Shown here in pieces: positions 11,050 to 19,966 of a stretch of 64,000 nt of DNA. The notes beneath the pieces are model-generated. The model was not told the origin of the DNA, did not search any database, and saw only the letters and a program-made list of their open reading frames with translations. Numbering within the stretch: position 1 is the stretch's first letter; every line of letters starts with the position of its first letter. The stretch is from Tistrella mobilis. GTDB taxonomy: Bacteria; Pseudomonadota; Alphaproteobacteria; Tistrellales; Tistrellaceae. The stretch spans positions 62,001 to 126,000 of the forward strand of contig NZ_JBBIAB010000010.1 in the NCBI RefSeq assembly GCF_039634785.1, in the 5' to 3' direction. Made by a program: the position numbers and the translations under genes.

Positions 11050-12408
11050 ATGAACATGACGGCCGCCCTGTCGCAGACGGATGAAACGTCGGATCGGCTC
11101 GCGTTTCTGCGTCTGGACGACGCAGCGCGTGCCGATCTCCGGGCGCTGAAGCCCTTCCTGGAGAAACATCTCCCGGACGTGCTCGCCGCCTTCTACGAGC
11201 ATCTCCGCCACTACCCGGAGCTGGGCCGGATGTTTGGCGGCTCGACCGGTCAGGATCGCGCCCGTGGCGCCCAGCTCAAGCACTGGCTGGTCATTGCCGA
11301 CGGCCGGTTCGACCAGACCTATGTCGACTCGGTCCGCCGCATCGGCAACGTCCATGCCCGTCTCGGCCTGGAGCCCGGCTGGTATATCGGCGGCTATGCC
11401 TTCATCCTCTCGGGCATCATGGAGCGCCTGACCCGCGAGATGGAAAGCGGCCTGTTCGGACGCCGCTCGGAAAAGCTCTCGCGCTACGGTACCGTCCTGA
11501 TCCGCGCCGCCATGCTCGACATGGATTTCGCCATCTCGATCTATCTGGAGCGCGGGCGCGCCGAGAAGGCGGAAGCCCTCCGCCATCTGGTCGATGCCTT
11601 CCGCTCCACCGTGGGCACGATCGTTGAAAGCGTCGGCGACGCCGCCGGTGCGATGCGTGACAGCGCCAGCCGGATGGCAAGCAATGCCGAGGCCACCAGC
11701 ACCAGCGCCGAAACGGTCGACATGGCGGCCGCCGATGCCAGCCGTGCGGTCGGCTCCGCCGCCGCCGCCACCGAGGAAATGAGCCGCGCCGCCAGCGAGA
11801 TTGCCCATCAGCTGGAGCGGATGAAGCAGCTGTCGTCGGACGCCGTCGGCCATGTCGATGCCGGGCGGACCGCGATCAACGAACTGGTCGGCGCGGCCGA
11901 AAGCATCGGCAAGATCGTCACCCTGATCCGCACGATCGCCGAGCAGACCAATCTCCTGGCCCTCAACGCGACCATCGAGGCCGCCCGTGCCGGAGAGGCC
12001 GGCCGCGGCTTCGCCGTGGTGGCGAACGAGGTCAAGACCCTGGCCGGTCAGACGCAGAAGGCGACGGAAGAGATCGGCGGCCAGATCGATCAGGTCCGGT
12101 CGATCATCTCCCGCGTCGCCAGCACGTCGGATGCCGTCGCCTCGGCGATCGCAGCACTCGACGGCACCACCACCACCATCGCCGCCGCCACCGAGGAACA
12201 GACCGCCGCCACCCGCGAAGTCGCAAGCTCGACCGCCGATGCCGCGACCGCCACCCACAAGGTGTCGGACATCATCACCGGTGTCGGCAATGCCGCGCGC
12301 GAGACGGGCGTCGCGGCCCGCCGGGTGGTGGATGCGGCCTCGGAACTCGACCAGGAATCGCACCACCTGCGTACCGAAGTCGACCGCTTCATCTCCAGCG
12401 TCGGCTGA
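11050..12408 (+). CDS. Globin-coupled methyl-accepting chemotaxis protein (HemAT-type)
   Basis: A 452-residue soluble receptor. Residues 1-165 form a protoglobin/globin sensor with the [17 protein letters not shown] signature holding the proximal heme histidine. The C-terminal half is a cytoplasmic MCP coiled coil whose hairpin tip [21 protein letters not shown] binds CheA/CheW. No transmembrane segments are present, so it senses intracellular O2 or another gas and should drive aerotaxis, as known for HemAT. Start ATG 11050 has GGGGA at 11040-11044. The C-terminus has no CheR/CheB-binding pentapeptide. Confidence 0.95.
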   Translation: MNMTAALSQTDETSDRLAFLRLDDAARADLRALKPFLEKHLPDVLAAFYEHLRHYPELGRMFGGSTGQDRARGAQLKHWLVIADGRFDQTYVDSVRRIGNVHARLGLEPGWYIGGYAFILSGIMERLTREMESGLFGRRSEKLSRYGTVLIRAAMLDMDFAISIYLERGRAEKAEALRHLVDAFRSTVGTIVESVGDAAGAMRDSASRMASNAEATSTSAETVDMAAADASRAVGSAAAATEEMSRAASEIAHQLERMKQLSSDAVGHVDAGRTAINELVGAAESIGKIVTLIRTIAEQTNLLALNATIEAARAGEAGRGFAVVANEVKTLAGQTQKATEEIGGQIDQVRSIISRVASTSDAVASAIAALDGTTTTIAAATEEQTAATREVASSTADAATATHKVSDIITGVGNAARETGVAARRVVDAASELDQESHHLRTEVDRFISSVG

Positions 12409-12510
12409 CGACGACACACAACAGGCTGTCACGAGAGTTTCATCCCCTCTCCCCCCGCCGCCGTCCTATCGTCCGCGTCCCCTCCCCGATCCTGCACGCG
12501 GAACGGTATC

Positions 12511-13704
12511 ATGACGGCGGCGCCCCTTTTCTCCCCCACCTCTCCGCTCACCCTGTGCGGCCGGCGCATTCTGCTGGCCGATGGCGACATCGCGCCGGGC
12601 AGGCTGACCCTCGCCGAGGGGCGCATCGTCGACACCTCGCGGCAGATCGGCGGTGATGCGATCGATCTCGGCGATCTGCTGGTGGCGCCCGGTCTGATCG
12701 ACCTGCACGGGGACGCCTTCGAGCGTCAGATCATGCCCCGCCCCGGCGTGCATTTTCCGGTCGATCTGGGCCTCGTCGATACCGACCGCCAGATGGCGGC
12801 ACTGGGCATCACCACGGCCGCGCACGGCATTACGGCGTCGTGGGAGCCGGGGTTGCGCAGCCTGGACGCGGCGGAAGCCCTGATCCTGGCGATCCACGCC
12901 CTGAAGCCCCGGCTGATGGTCGATACCCGCGTTCATCTGCGCCACGAAGTCGCCAATGCCGCAGGTGCCGCACGGGTCGAGGCCTGGCTTGCGGGCAGGC
13001 TGATCGATCTTCTGGCGCTCAACGATCATCTGCCCGATTTCGTCGCCATGCGTGCCCGGCCTCAGAAGCTCGCGGTCGTCGCCGGTCGGTCCGGCCTGTC
13101 GACCAACGAACTTCTGGCCAGGATCGATGCGCTTGCGGCCGATCGGACGGAACAATGGGCTGCGGCACGCCGGCTTGCAGCCCGCGCCCGTGATGCCGGC
13201 ATCCCCCTGCTGTCCCATGACGACGAGACGCCCGAGGCACGCAGCGCTGCCCGCGCGCTCGGTGCCCGCATCGCCGAATTCCCGGTCGACATGGCGACGG
13301 CCAGGGCGGCCGTCTCGGCCGGTGACGAGGTGATGGTCGGTGCCCCCAACCTGCTGCGCGGCACCAGCCATGCCGGACGGCTGGACGCCCGCGACGCCGT
13401 CGCCGCCGGTGCCGCCACCCTGGTCGCCAGCGATTACAGCCATGCGGCGCTGCTCTCGGCCCCCTTCGTGACCGCCACCACGACCGGGCTCGGTCTTGCG
13501 CGGGCCTGGTCGCTGGTCTCGGCAGGGCCGGCGCGTGCCGCAGGGCTCAGCGACCGCGGTCGCCTCGCGCCGGGTCTGCGCGCCGATCTGGTCGTGATCG
13601 ACGATACCGACCCGCTGGTGCCGCGGGTGGCACTCACCATGGCCGGCGGGCGGCTGGTTCATGCCGATACCACCGGCATCGCCCTGCTCGCCCGCCGGGT
13701 CTGA
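12511..13704 (+). CDS. phnM: Alpha-D-ribose 1-methylphosphonate 5-triphosphate diphosphatase
   Basis: A 397-residue amidohydrolase-superfamily enzyme of the C-P lyase pathway, removing pyrophosphate from ribose methylphosphonate triphosphate. The family motif APGLIDLHGDAFERQIMPRPGVHFP is present, as are ALNDHLPDF, LLSHDDETPEA, the segment GAPNLLRGTSHAGRL, and the metal aspartate in LVASDYSHAAL. Length is normal. No other phn gene lies within the window, and both flanking genes are unrelated, so it is an orphan copy here. Confidence 0.9.
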   Translation: MTAAPLFSPTSPLTLCGRRILLADGDIAPGRLTLAEGRIVDTSRQIGGDAIDLGDLLVAPGLIDLHGDAFERQIMPRPGVHFPVDLGLVDTDRQMAALGITTAAHGITASWEPGLRSLDAAEALILAIHALKPRLMVDTRVHLRHEVANAAGAARVEAWLAGRLIDLLALNDHLPDFVAMRARPQKLAVVAGRSGLSTNELLARIDALAADRTEQWAAARRLAARARDAGIPLLSHDDETPEARSAARALGARIAEFPVDMATARAAVSAGDEVMVGAPNLLRGTSHAGRLDARDAVAAGAATLVASDYSHAALLSAPFVTATTTGLGLARAWSLVSAGPARAAGLSDRGRLAPGLRADLVVIDDTDPLVPRVALTMAGGRLVHADTTGIALLARRV

Positions 13705-13705
13705 C

Positions 13706-13759
13706 AGGGGCGCCAGATGTGATGGGGGCGCCAGATGTGATGGGGGCGCCAGATCTGAT
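13706..13759. repeat. Tandem repeat, 3 x 18 bp
   Basis: Three contiguous copies (13706-13723, 13724-13741, 13742-13759) of an 18-bp unit containing GGGGCGCCAGATGTGAT. The first differs only in its first base and the third only by AGATCT for AGATGT. The array fills almost the whole gap between the convergent stops of phnM and the hydrolase, and its end touches the hydrolase stop codon. Confidence 0.9.
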
Positions 13760-14472
13760 CAGGCCGTCAGGCGGTCGAGCCAGCCGGCGATCGCCGCCAC
13801 CGCTTCGGCCGGACGTTCCATCGGCGGCAGATGTCCGCAATCTTCGATGACACGAAGCTCGGCCCCGGGGATGGCGGCCGCCATCTCCTCGGCCAGCGGC
13901 AGCGGGGTCAGCGCGTCCTCGCGCCCGCAGACCACCAGCGTCGGACAGGCGATCCGGGCAAGATCCGCCCGCCCGTCCGGCCGGGCCATGATCGCCTCCT
14001 GCTGGCGCAGAAAGGCCGGATGGCCGACCCTCTCTGCCATGGCCATGATCCGCCCGGTCAGCGCGTCGTCGGTCAGCCGGTCTTCGTTGATCAGCACCGG
14101 CAGCAGGCGCGGCGTCACGCCCTTGAAACGGCCGCGGCTCGCCACGTCGATCAACGCCCTGCGCCGCGCCTTCTGCTCTTCGGTATCGGCCCGGGCGGAG
14201 GTGTCGAGCAGAGCCAGGCCGATCACCCGGTCGGGCGCCTGGCGCATGATCTCCTGCGCCACATAGCCGCCCATCGACAGCCCGGCGAGGGCGAAACGCG
14301 GAGCCGTCACCTCGTCCAGCACCCGGGACGCCATGGCACCCACACTGTCATCCCGGGTGAGGTCGGCCACCGTCATGTCGGCGCGCGCCGAAAGCCCATC
14401 CAGAACCGATGCCCAGAGGTCATGGTCACAGAGCAGGCCCGGCAGCAGGACCAGGGGCAGGCGGTCGGACAT
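13759..14472 (-). CDS. Alpha/beta-hydrolase
   Basis: A 237-residue single-domain alpha/beta hydrolase. Visible are the oxyanion strand LVLLPGLLCDHDLW, the nucleophile elbow LAGLSMGGY (Ser near residue 84), an aspartate in VVCGREDALTP and the catalytic histidine in EDCGHLPPMERP, with a short lid between. The closest feel is to 3-oxoadipate enol-lactonase or haloperoxidase-like esterases, but the substrate is unknown. ATG 14472 is preceded by GAAAGG. The gene follows the cysteine hydrolase by 31 bases in the same direction. Confidence 0.88.
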   Translation of the reverse strand: MSDRLPLVLLPGLLCDHDLWASVLDGLSARADMTVADLTRDDSVGAMASRVLDEVTAPRFALAGLSMGGYVAQEIMRQAPDRVIGLALLDTSARADTEEQKARRRALIDVASRGRFKGVTPRLLPVLINEDRLTDDALTGRIMAMAERVGHPAFLRQQEAIMARPDGRADLARIACPTLVVCGREDALTPLPLAEEMAAAIPGAELRVIEDCGHLPPMERPAEAVAAIAGWLDRLTA

Positions 14473-14503
14473 CCGTAACAACCTTTCAGAACGTGCAATC
14501 CGC

Positions 14504-15097
14504 TCAGCGGATCAGCGGCAGCACCGCCTTGAAGCGGTCGTCACCCGCGCGGCCCAGCCATTCGAACAGCACCATCTCGGTCGAGACGATCTCGACGCCA
14601 TGACGGGCCATGCGGTCGAGGGCGAGCGCCTTGTTGGCGGGCGCGCGGCTTGCGACCGCATCGGCGACCACCGCAAGCTGGAAGCCGGCGCGGGCGGCGT
14701 CAAGCACGGTCTGCAGCACGCAGACATGGGCTTCGGTGCCGCAGACCACCAGGCGCCGACGGCCCGACGCGATCACCCGATCGCGGAACGCATTCTCGCT
14801 CCAGGACGAGAAGGTGATCTTGGACACGATCTCCGACGGGGCGAGCCGGTCGCGGATCAGATCCACCGTCGGGCCCAGCCCCTGGGGATACTGTTCGGTC
14901 GCCAGCACCGGAATGCCCAGCGCCCGGGCGCCGTCGATCAGGCGGCCGGCATCGGCAACCGCGGCCTCGCCGCCGGAAATCGCCGGCATCAGCCGGGCCT
15001 GAAGGTCGATCACCACCAGCAGGTCGGCATCTGCATCCATCAGCGCACCGGCCGGACGGGTGCGGTTTTCGGGGCGGCGGGGGGAGAAATCAGTCAA
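14504..15097 (-). CDS. Isochorismatase-family cysteine hydrolase
   Basis: A 197-residue Rossmann-like cysteine hydrolase. The catalytic triad is visible: Asp in LLVVIDLQARLMP, Lys in IVSKITFSSW and Cys in GTEAHVCVLQTVLDA, with the cis-peptide region just before it. The family hydrolyses nicotinamide, N-carbamoyl compounds or isochorismate; this compact form is a general amidohydrolase and the substrate is not determinable. The start is TTG 15097: a perfect AGGAGG lies seven bases upstream, whereas the next ATG is 20 codons in and has no ribosome site. Confidence 0.88.
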   Translation of the reverse strand: MTDFSPRRPENRTRPAGALMDADADLLVVIDLQARLMPAISGGEAAVADAGRLIDGARALGIPVLATEQYPQGLGPTVDLIRDRLAPSEIVSKITFSSWSENAFRDRVIASGRRRLVVCGTEAHVCVLQTVLDAARAGFQLAVVADAVASRAPANKALALDRMARHGVEIVSTEMVLFEWLGRAGDDRFKAVLPLIR

Positions 15098-15134
15098 GTC
15101 CTTGCCTCCTGGGGGTTAAGGCCGGTCGCCGTGA

Positions 15135-15162
15135 TTGACTTGCACGCCGCGGCGGTTATATA
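15135..15162 (+). promoter_or_regulatory. Sigma-70 type promoter of rhlE
   Basis: TTGACT at 15135-15140 and TATATA at 15157-15162 are separated by 16 bp (TATATG at 18 bp is also possible). The transcript would begin near 15170, giving a leader of about 43 bases before ATG 15213. Confidence 0.6.
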
Positions 15163-15212
15163 TGGCCCACACATCCGGATATCGACAAGCAGATCGGGCG
15201 TACCGTCTCGCA

Positions 15213-16796
15213 ATGACATTCGAAGATCTGGGCCTGAGTGCCGAAGTCCTGCGGGCGGTCACTGACGCCGGCTACAATCAGCCGACCCCCATCCAGGAGA
15301 AGGCCATCCCCTGGGTGCTCCAGGGGCGGGACGTGCTCGGCTGCGCGCAGACCGGCACCGGCAAGACGGCATCCTTCACCCTGCCGATGATCGACATCCT
15401 GGCCCAGGGCCGGGTGCGTGCGCGCATGCCGCGTTCGCTGATCATGACGCCGACCCGCGAGCTGGCGCAGCAGATCGCAGAGAATTTCAACACCTACGGC
15501 AAGTACACGCCGCTGTCGATGGCTCTGCTCATCGGCGGCGTGTCGTTCTCCGACCAGGAGAAGGCGCTGGACAAGGGCGTCGACGTGCTGATCGCCACAC
15601 CCGGACGCCTGCTCGATCATTTCGAGCGCGGCCGCGTGCTGCTGACCGACGTCCGCATCCTGGTGGTCGACGAAGCCGACCGTATGCTGGACATGGGTTT
15701 CATCCCGGATCTTGAGCGGATCGCCAGCCTTCTGCCACAGATCCGCCAGACCCTGCTGTTTTCGGCCACCATGCCGCCCGAGATCCGGCGTCTGGCCGAC
15801 AAGTTCCTGATGAACCCCAAGGAAGTGTCGGTGGCGCCGCAGTCCACCGCCGCCTCCACCGTCCGTCAGCTGGTCGTCCAGGTGCCGAACGAGCGCGCCA
15901 AGCGCCGCCCGCTCGAGACCCTGATGCGCAACGAGCCGGTCGGCAACGGCATCATCTTCTGCAATCGCAAGCGCACGGTCGCGACGCTTTACGAGACGCT
16001 GAAGCGGGCCGGCCACGATGTCGGCGCGCTGCATGGCGACATGACGCAGGATGCGCGCAACGAGACGCTGGCCGCCTTCCGCGACAACCGGATCAAGTTC
16101 CTGATCGCGACCGACGTCGCCGGCCGTGGGCTCGACATCGAACATGTCAGCCACGTGTTCAATTACGATGTGCCGCTGGCCGCGGAAGACTACATCCATC
16201 GCATCGGCCGGACCGGCCGTGCAGGCCGCAGCGGCACCGCCATCATGCTGGTCACGCCCGAAGACAAGAAGCTCTACGACCGCGTGGTCGCCCTGCTGGG
16301 AGGCAAGCCGTTGGAAGAGCTGAGCGATCTGTCGGTCAAGGCGCCGGCGGAAGCCCCGGCTGACGCCGAGACTGAAGCCGCAGCCGGCGGCCGCACCCCG
16401 CGTGGTGCCCGCACCCGTCCGCGGCGGCGCCGCGAGGCCGAAGCGGCAGACCTGCCGGCCGCCGAAGAGGTCCGGGCCGAAGGGATCCAGGCCGAAGAGG
16501 CTGCACCGGCCGTCGACGACACCCCTGCACCGGCTGCGAAGCCCGAGCGGCGCAAACGCCGCACGCCCCGTTCCGTCGAGAGCCGGCCTGTCGAGGTCGT
16601 GGAGGCTGAGGCTGCCGTTGACGAGGTCGAGGCCGTCGAGGAAGCCCCCGCACCGGCTCCTGAGCCCCGCCGTGCAGCCGAGCGCAAGCCCGAGCGGGCC
16701 CGTCCGTCCGAGCGCCGCCAGCGTGAAGACGACACACCGCTGGGCTTCGGGAAGGACATTCCGGCCTTCATGCTGAAATCCGCCCGCACCGGCTGA
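15213..16796 (+). CDS. rhlE: DEAD-box ATP-dependent RNA helicase (RhlE family)
   Basis: 527 residues. The full helicase core is present: AQTGTGKT, PTRELAQQ, TPGRLLDH, VDEADRMLDMGF, SATMP, then IIFCNRK, ATDVAGRGLDIE and HRIGRTGRAGR. It unwinds RNA duplexes in ribosome assembly or mRNA decay, in the cytoplasm. The C-terminal 150 residues are a low-complexity Ala/Glu/Arg/Pro tail with basic patches, typical of RhlE proteins and probably RNA-binding. Start ATG 15213 fits the conserved MTFEDLGLS N-terminus and the promoter position. Confidence 0.94.
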   Translation: MTFEDLGLSAEVLRAVTDAGYNQPTPIQEKAIPWVLQGRDVLGCAQTGTGKTASFTLPMIDILAQGRVRARMPRSLIMTPTRELAQQIAENFNTYGKYTPLSMALLIGGVSFSDQEKALDKGVDVLIATPGRLLDHFERGRVLLTDVRILVVDEADRMLDMGFIPDLERIASLLPQIRQTLLFSATMPPEIRRLADKFLMNPKEVSVAPQSTAASTVRQLVVQVPNERAKRRPLETLMRNEPVGNGIIFCNRKRTVATLYETLKRAGHDVGALHGDMTQDARNETLAAFRDNRIKFLIATDVAGRGLDIEHVSHVFNYDVPLAAEDYIHRIGRTGRAGRSGTAIMLVTPEDKKLYDRVVALLGGKPLEELSDLSVKAPAEAPADAETEAAAGGRTPRGARTRPRRRREAEAADLPAAEEVRAEGIQAEEAAPAVDDTPAPAAKPERRKRRTPRSVESRPVEVVEAEAAVDEVEAVEEAPAPAPEPRRAAERKPERARPSERRQREDDTPLGFGKDIPAFMLKSARTG

Positions 16797-16821
16797 CCGG
16801 CTGCACCGCCGGACGACATTG

Positions 16822-16849
16822 CCCCCGGAGAGAGTCTCCGGGGGTTTTT
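16822..16849 (+). terminator. Intrinsic terminator of rhlE
   Basis: CCCCCGGAGA (16822-16831), a 3-base loop, then the perfect complement at 16835-16844 followed directly by TTTTT. A textbook rho-independent terminator 26 bases after the rhlE stop. Confidence 0.95.
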
Positions 16850-16881
16850 CGTGGCACGGCATCCCGGCGCGCGGCTCGACG

Positions 16882-16917
16882 AAAAAACCGCCCTGGAAGC
16901 ACTGCTTCCAGGGCGGT
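16882..16917 (-). terminator. Intrinsic terminator of the minus-strand Liv-type operon
   Basis: A perfect 14-bp stem (ACCGCCCTGGAAGC and its complement, 16887-16900 and 16904-16917) with a 3-base loop. On the minus strand it is followed by TTTTTT (complement of 16882-16887). It ends the operon whose last gene stops at 17016. Confidence 0.95.
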
Positions 16918-17015
16918 CCAGTTTCGACCGGCGGGCTGTCTCCCGGCCCCGCCGATCGAGGCCCCCGCCATGACCGGTTCCCGGAACCGGCCACAGCGAG
17001 GAAGGGCGTCAAAAA

Positions 17016-17882
17016 TCAGCTGGCGAGGAAGTCCTCGATCAGCTGCAACTGGTCGGGAACGTTCAGAGCCGGAGCATGCCCGCAGCCGGGAATGACCGCA
17101 AGTCTCGCCTTGGGCCCGCGGCGGGTCATTTCTTCGGCCGTATCCTGAGTCAGCAGGTCACTGGTCTCGCCGCGCATGACCAAGGTCTTGGCATGAATAG
17201 CATCCCAGGCATCCCACATCTCGAAATCGTCTGTCGTCTCTGCAAAAACGCGCATGACGGCAGGGTCATAATGCACGGTCACCTTGCCGTCATCGCGGCG
17301 GCGGGTGGAGGTTTCGGCCATCTGCCGCCACTGGGCATCGGTGATCGCGCCATAGGGGGCGTAGATGGTGCGCAGATAGGCCTCCAGCTCCAGCACCGTG
17401 TCGAAAACCGGCGGCTGGGTGACGTAAGACCGGATCCGGCCGACCGCCACCGGCGACAATGCCGGGCCGATATCGTTCAGAACCAGATGGGTGATCCGGT
17501 CCCGCAGCGGGCCTGCGGCCAGCACCATGCCGATGGCACCGCCCATCGAGGTGCCCACCCAGCGCATCCGCTCGATGCCCAGCCGGTCGAGCAGCTCCAC
17601 CGCGATATCGGCATAATGCTCCAGCCGGTACTCGGCATCGGGGGCCTTTGACCACGACGACAGGCCGCGGCCGATGGTATCGGGGGCCACGATGCGGTAG
17701 CGATCGGCGAAATACGCCGCGCAGGGGTCGAAATCTCGGCCGGTCCGGGCTAGGCCGTGCCACATCACCACCGGTTCCGACCGGTCCTTCGACCAGTGCA
17801 TCAGGTGGATTTCATGACCGCAGGCGGTCAGGAATTCTGAGGTTGGATTCGGGGTCGAGGTGGGATCGGGGGTGGAGGTCAT
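17016..17882 (-). CDS. Alpha/beta-hydrolase, last gene of the Liv-type ABC operon
   Basis: A 288-residue alpha/beta hydrolase. It shows VVMWHGLARTGRDFDP, the nucleophile motif VGTSMGGAIG, an acidic residue after LVMRGETSDLL and the histidine in PGCGHAPALN. The N-terminus is a short Thr/Pro/Ser repeat (TPDPTSTPNPTS) before the domain. It starts three bases after the stop of the Liv-type permease gene and precedes a strong terminator, so it is co-transcribed with the transporter. By position it probably hydrolyses the imported compound or a product (ester, lactone or oligomer). The substrate is unknown. Confidence 0.9.
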   Translation of the reverse strand: MTSTPDPTSTPNPTSEFLTACGHEIHLMHWSKDRSEPVVMWHGLARTGRDFDPCAAYFADRYRIVAPDTIGRGLSSWSKAPDAEYRLEHYADIAVELLDRLGIERMRWVGTSMGGAIGMVLAAGPLRDRITHLVLNDIGPALSPVAVGRIRSYVTQPPVFDTVLELEAYLRTIYAPYGAITDAQWRQMAETSTRRRDDGKVTVHYDPAVMRVFAETTDDFEMWDAWDAIHAKTLVMRGETSDLLTQDTAEEMTRRGPKARLAVIPGCGHAPALNVPDQLQLIEDFLAS

Positions 17883-17885
17883 GGA

Positions 17886-18941
17886 TCAGCGTTCCCTGAG
17901 TTTGCCGACGATGCCGGTGGGGAAGAAGTAGACCGAGAGCACGAACAGGATGCCCAGCCACAGCATCCAGCGGTCGGCGGCGATCAGCTCGGGCAGGATC
18001 GGGATGCCGGCCAGCGCCTCGGAGGCCGTGCCCATCAGGTCCTGAAGATAGAACTGCGCCAGGCTGAGGATCACCACGCCGATCACCGCACCATAAAGCG
18101 TCCCCATGCCGCCGATCACGACCATCAGCAGCACGTCGAGCATGATCGCGAAAGAGAGCGTCGCGTCGGGCCCGGTATAGCGCAGCCAGAGCGCGTTCAG
18201 CACCCCGGCAAGCGCCGCCAGCGCCGCCACCAGGCACGAGGCGGCCGTGCGGTAGATCACCACGCGGTTGCCGAGCGCCTCGGCCCGGAAGTCGTTCTCG
18301 CGGATGGCCTGAAGCACCCGGCCGAAGGGTGAGTTGACCACGCGCAGCATGAACAGGAACAGCAGCAGAGAGACCAGGAAGACCAGGTAATAGGCAATGA
18401 TGCGGCCGTTGATCTTCTGGCCCAGCACCTCGCCGTCGACCAGCTTGAAGGCCGGGCTCAGCAGCCGCGGGATGCTGAACGACATGCCGTCCTCGCCGCC
18501 GGTCAGCCACGAGAGCTGCGACGCCAGGATCAGGAAGAAGCTCGCCACGGCAAGCGTGATCATGCTGAAGAAGATCGCCCTCACCCTGAGCGACAGCAGG
18601 CCGATCACCGCCGCCACCACGATCGAGAGCAGCACGCCCGCAACCGTGCCGAGGCCCACCGCCCCCCAGCTCGGGCCCAGCGCATTCAGCGAGATCGCGA
18701 CCCCATAGGCGCCGATGCCGAAGAACATGGTGTGGGCAAAGGAGACGATGCCGGTATAGCCGAGCAGGATATCGTACGAGGCGACCAGCACGATCAGCAC
18801 GCAGATGCGCGCCGCAACCGCAAGCGAGCGGGTGCCGGGGAAGACGAAGGGGGCGAAGGCGAGACCCAGCAGCACGACCAGCAGAACGATGGTCAGGATG
18901 CGGCTGCGCGGATGATCGCCGGAGATGATCCAGTTGAGCAT
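17886..18941 (-). CDS. Branched-chain amino acid-type ABC transporter permease (LivM family)
   Basis: 351 residues, about nine membrane helices. It shows the LivM-type sequence YDILLGYTGIVSFAHTMFFGIGAYG and the ABC-coupling loop near LQAIRENDFRAEALG. It pairs with the LivH-type permease to form the channel. It lies 17 bases after livH-type gene and three before the hydrolase. Start ATG 18941 begins MLNWIISGDHPRSR. The frame is open further upstream, but that region is the permease gene in another frame. Confidence 0.93.
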   Translation of the reverse strand: MLNWIISGDHPRSRILTIVLLVVLLGLAFAPFVFPGTRSLAVAARICVLIVLVASYDILLGYTGIVSFAHTMFFGIGAYGVAISLNALGPSWGAVGLGTVAGVLLSIVVAAVIGLLSLRVRAIFFSMITLAVASFFLILASQLSWLTGGEDGMSFSIPRLLSPAFKLVDGEVLGQKINGRIIAYYLVFLVSLLLFLFMLRVVNSPFGRVLQAIRENDFRAEALGNRVVIYRTAASCLVAALAALAGVLNALWLRYTGPDATLSFAIMLDVLLMVVIGGMGTLYGAVIGVVILSLAQFYLQDLMGTASEALAGIPILPELIAADRWMLWLGILFVLSVYFFPTGIVGKLRER

Positions 18942-18958
18942 GGCTGTTGTTCTCCGGC

Positions 18959-19966
18959 TCAGTTCTTCGTCGTGGGATAAAGCCCGCGGGGTCGCCAGAG
19001 CAGCACCGCCACCATCAGCAGGATGTTGGAGCCGAGCGCCAGCGTCGGGGCCAGATAGCCCATGAAATTGGCGGTCAGCCCCACCAGCAGGGCGCCGAGG
19101 AAGCAGCCGCCCACCGAGCCCAGCCCGCCGATGATCACCACGATGAACACCAGGATCATGACGTCCGCGCCGATATGGACGGTCACCAGCTCCTGATAGA
19201 GCGCCCACATCACGCCGCCCGAGGCCGCAAGTGCCGTGCCGGCCACGAAGACGCCGACGAACAGCCGACGCACCTTGTAGCCCAGCGCCTCGACCATCTC
19301 GCGGTTCTCGACGCCCGCGCGGACCAGCAGGCCGATGCGGGTGCGGTTGAGCGCGAAATGCATGCCGACATAGGCGACGAGGCCCAGCACGCAGGCGACC
19401 AGCCGGTAGCGCTCGACCGCGATGTCGCCAAAGAAGATCGAGCCGCGCAGGGTTTCAGGCTTGGGCAGCGGGATCGGATCCGGGCCCCAGATCACCGTGA
19501 TCAGCTGTTCGGCGACGATCAGCCCGCCGACCGTGATCAGGATCTGGCGCAGATGCGCGCCATAGACCCGGCGCACGATGATCCGCTCGAAAGCGAGGCC
19601 CAGAATGCCGGCCACCACGCAGGCGACCAGGATCGAGAGCAGCATCGCCCCCACATCCCCCAGCAGAGAGATGCCGAGCATGTCGTGGAAGGGGCCGCCC
19701 GGCGCCAGCAGCCCGGTCGCCAGATAGGCACCGACGGCCACAAAAGCCCCATGGGCGAAATTCAGCACATCCATCAGGCCGAAAACCAGGGTGAGCCCCG
19801 AGGCCATCAGGAAGATCATCATGCCCATGGCGAGGCCGGCGACCGCCAGCACCATCCAGGTGCCGGGATCGATGGCGATGAGCGGCAGGAACAGGATCAG
19901 GCCGGCGATCGCGAGCGGGGCATGCCGCTCGACCAGTCCGGCGGTCTTGAGGGCGCGCGCGGTCAT
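18959..19966 (-). CDS. Branched-chain amino acid-type ABC transporter permease (LivH family)
   Basis: 335 residues with 8-9 hydrophobic segments. The family motifs GLTLVFGLMDVLNFAHGAF and GLGSVGGCFLGALLVG, and the C-terminal LWRPRGLYP, are present. It forms the translocation pore with the LivM-type partner in the inner membrane. Its ATG overlaps the stop of the LivF-type gene (ATGA), indicating translational coupling. Confidence 0.94.
   Translation of the reverse strand: MTARALKTAGLVERHAPLAIAGLILFLPLIAIDPGTWMVLAVAGLAMGMMIFLMASGLTLVFGLMDVLNFAHGAFVAVGAYLATGLLAPGGPFHDMLGISLLGDVGAMLLSILVACVVAGILGLAFERIIVRRVYGAHLRQILITVGGLIVAEQLITVIWGPDPIPLPKPETLRGSIFFGDIAVERYRLVACVLGLVAYVGMHFALNRTRIGLLVRAGVENREMVEALGYKVRRLFVGVFVAGTALAASGGVMWALYQELVTVHIGADVMILVFIVVIIGGLGSVGGCFLGALLVGLTANFMGYLAPTLALGSNILLMVAVLLWRPRGLYPTTKN

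Noticed and set aside
13706-13759. CRISPR-like array
   Set aside because: The units are contiguous without spacers and no cas genes are present; it is a simple tandem repeat.
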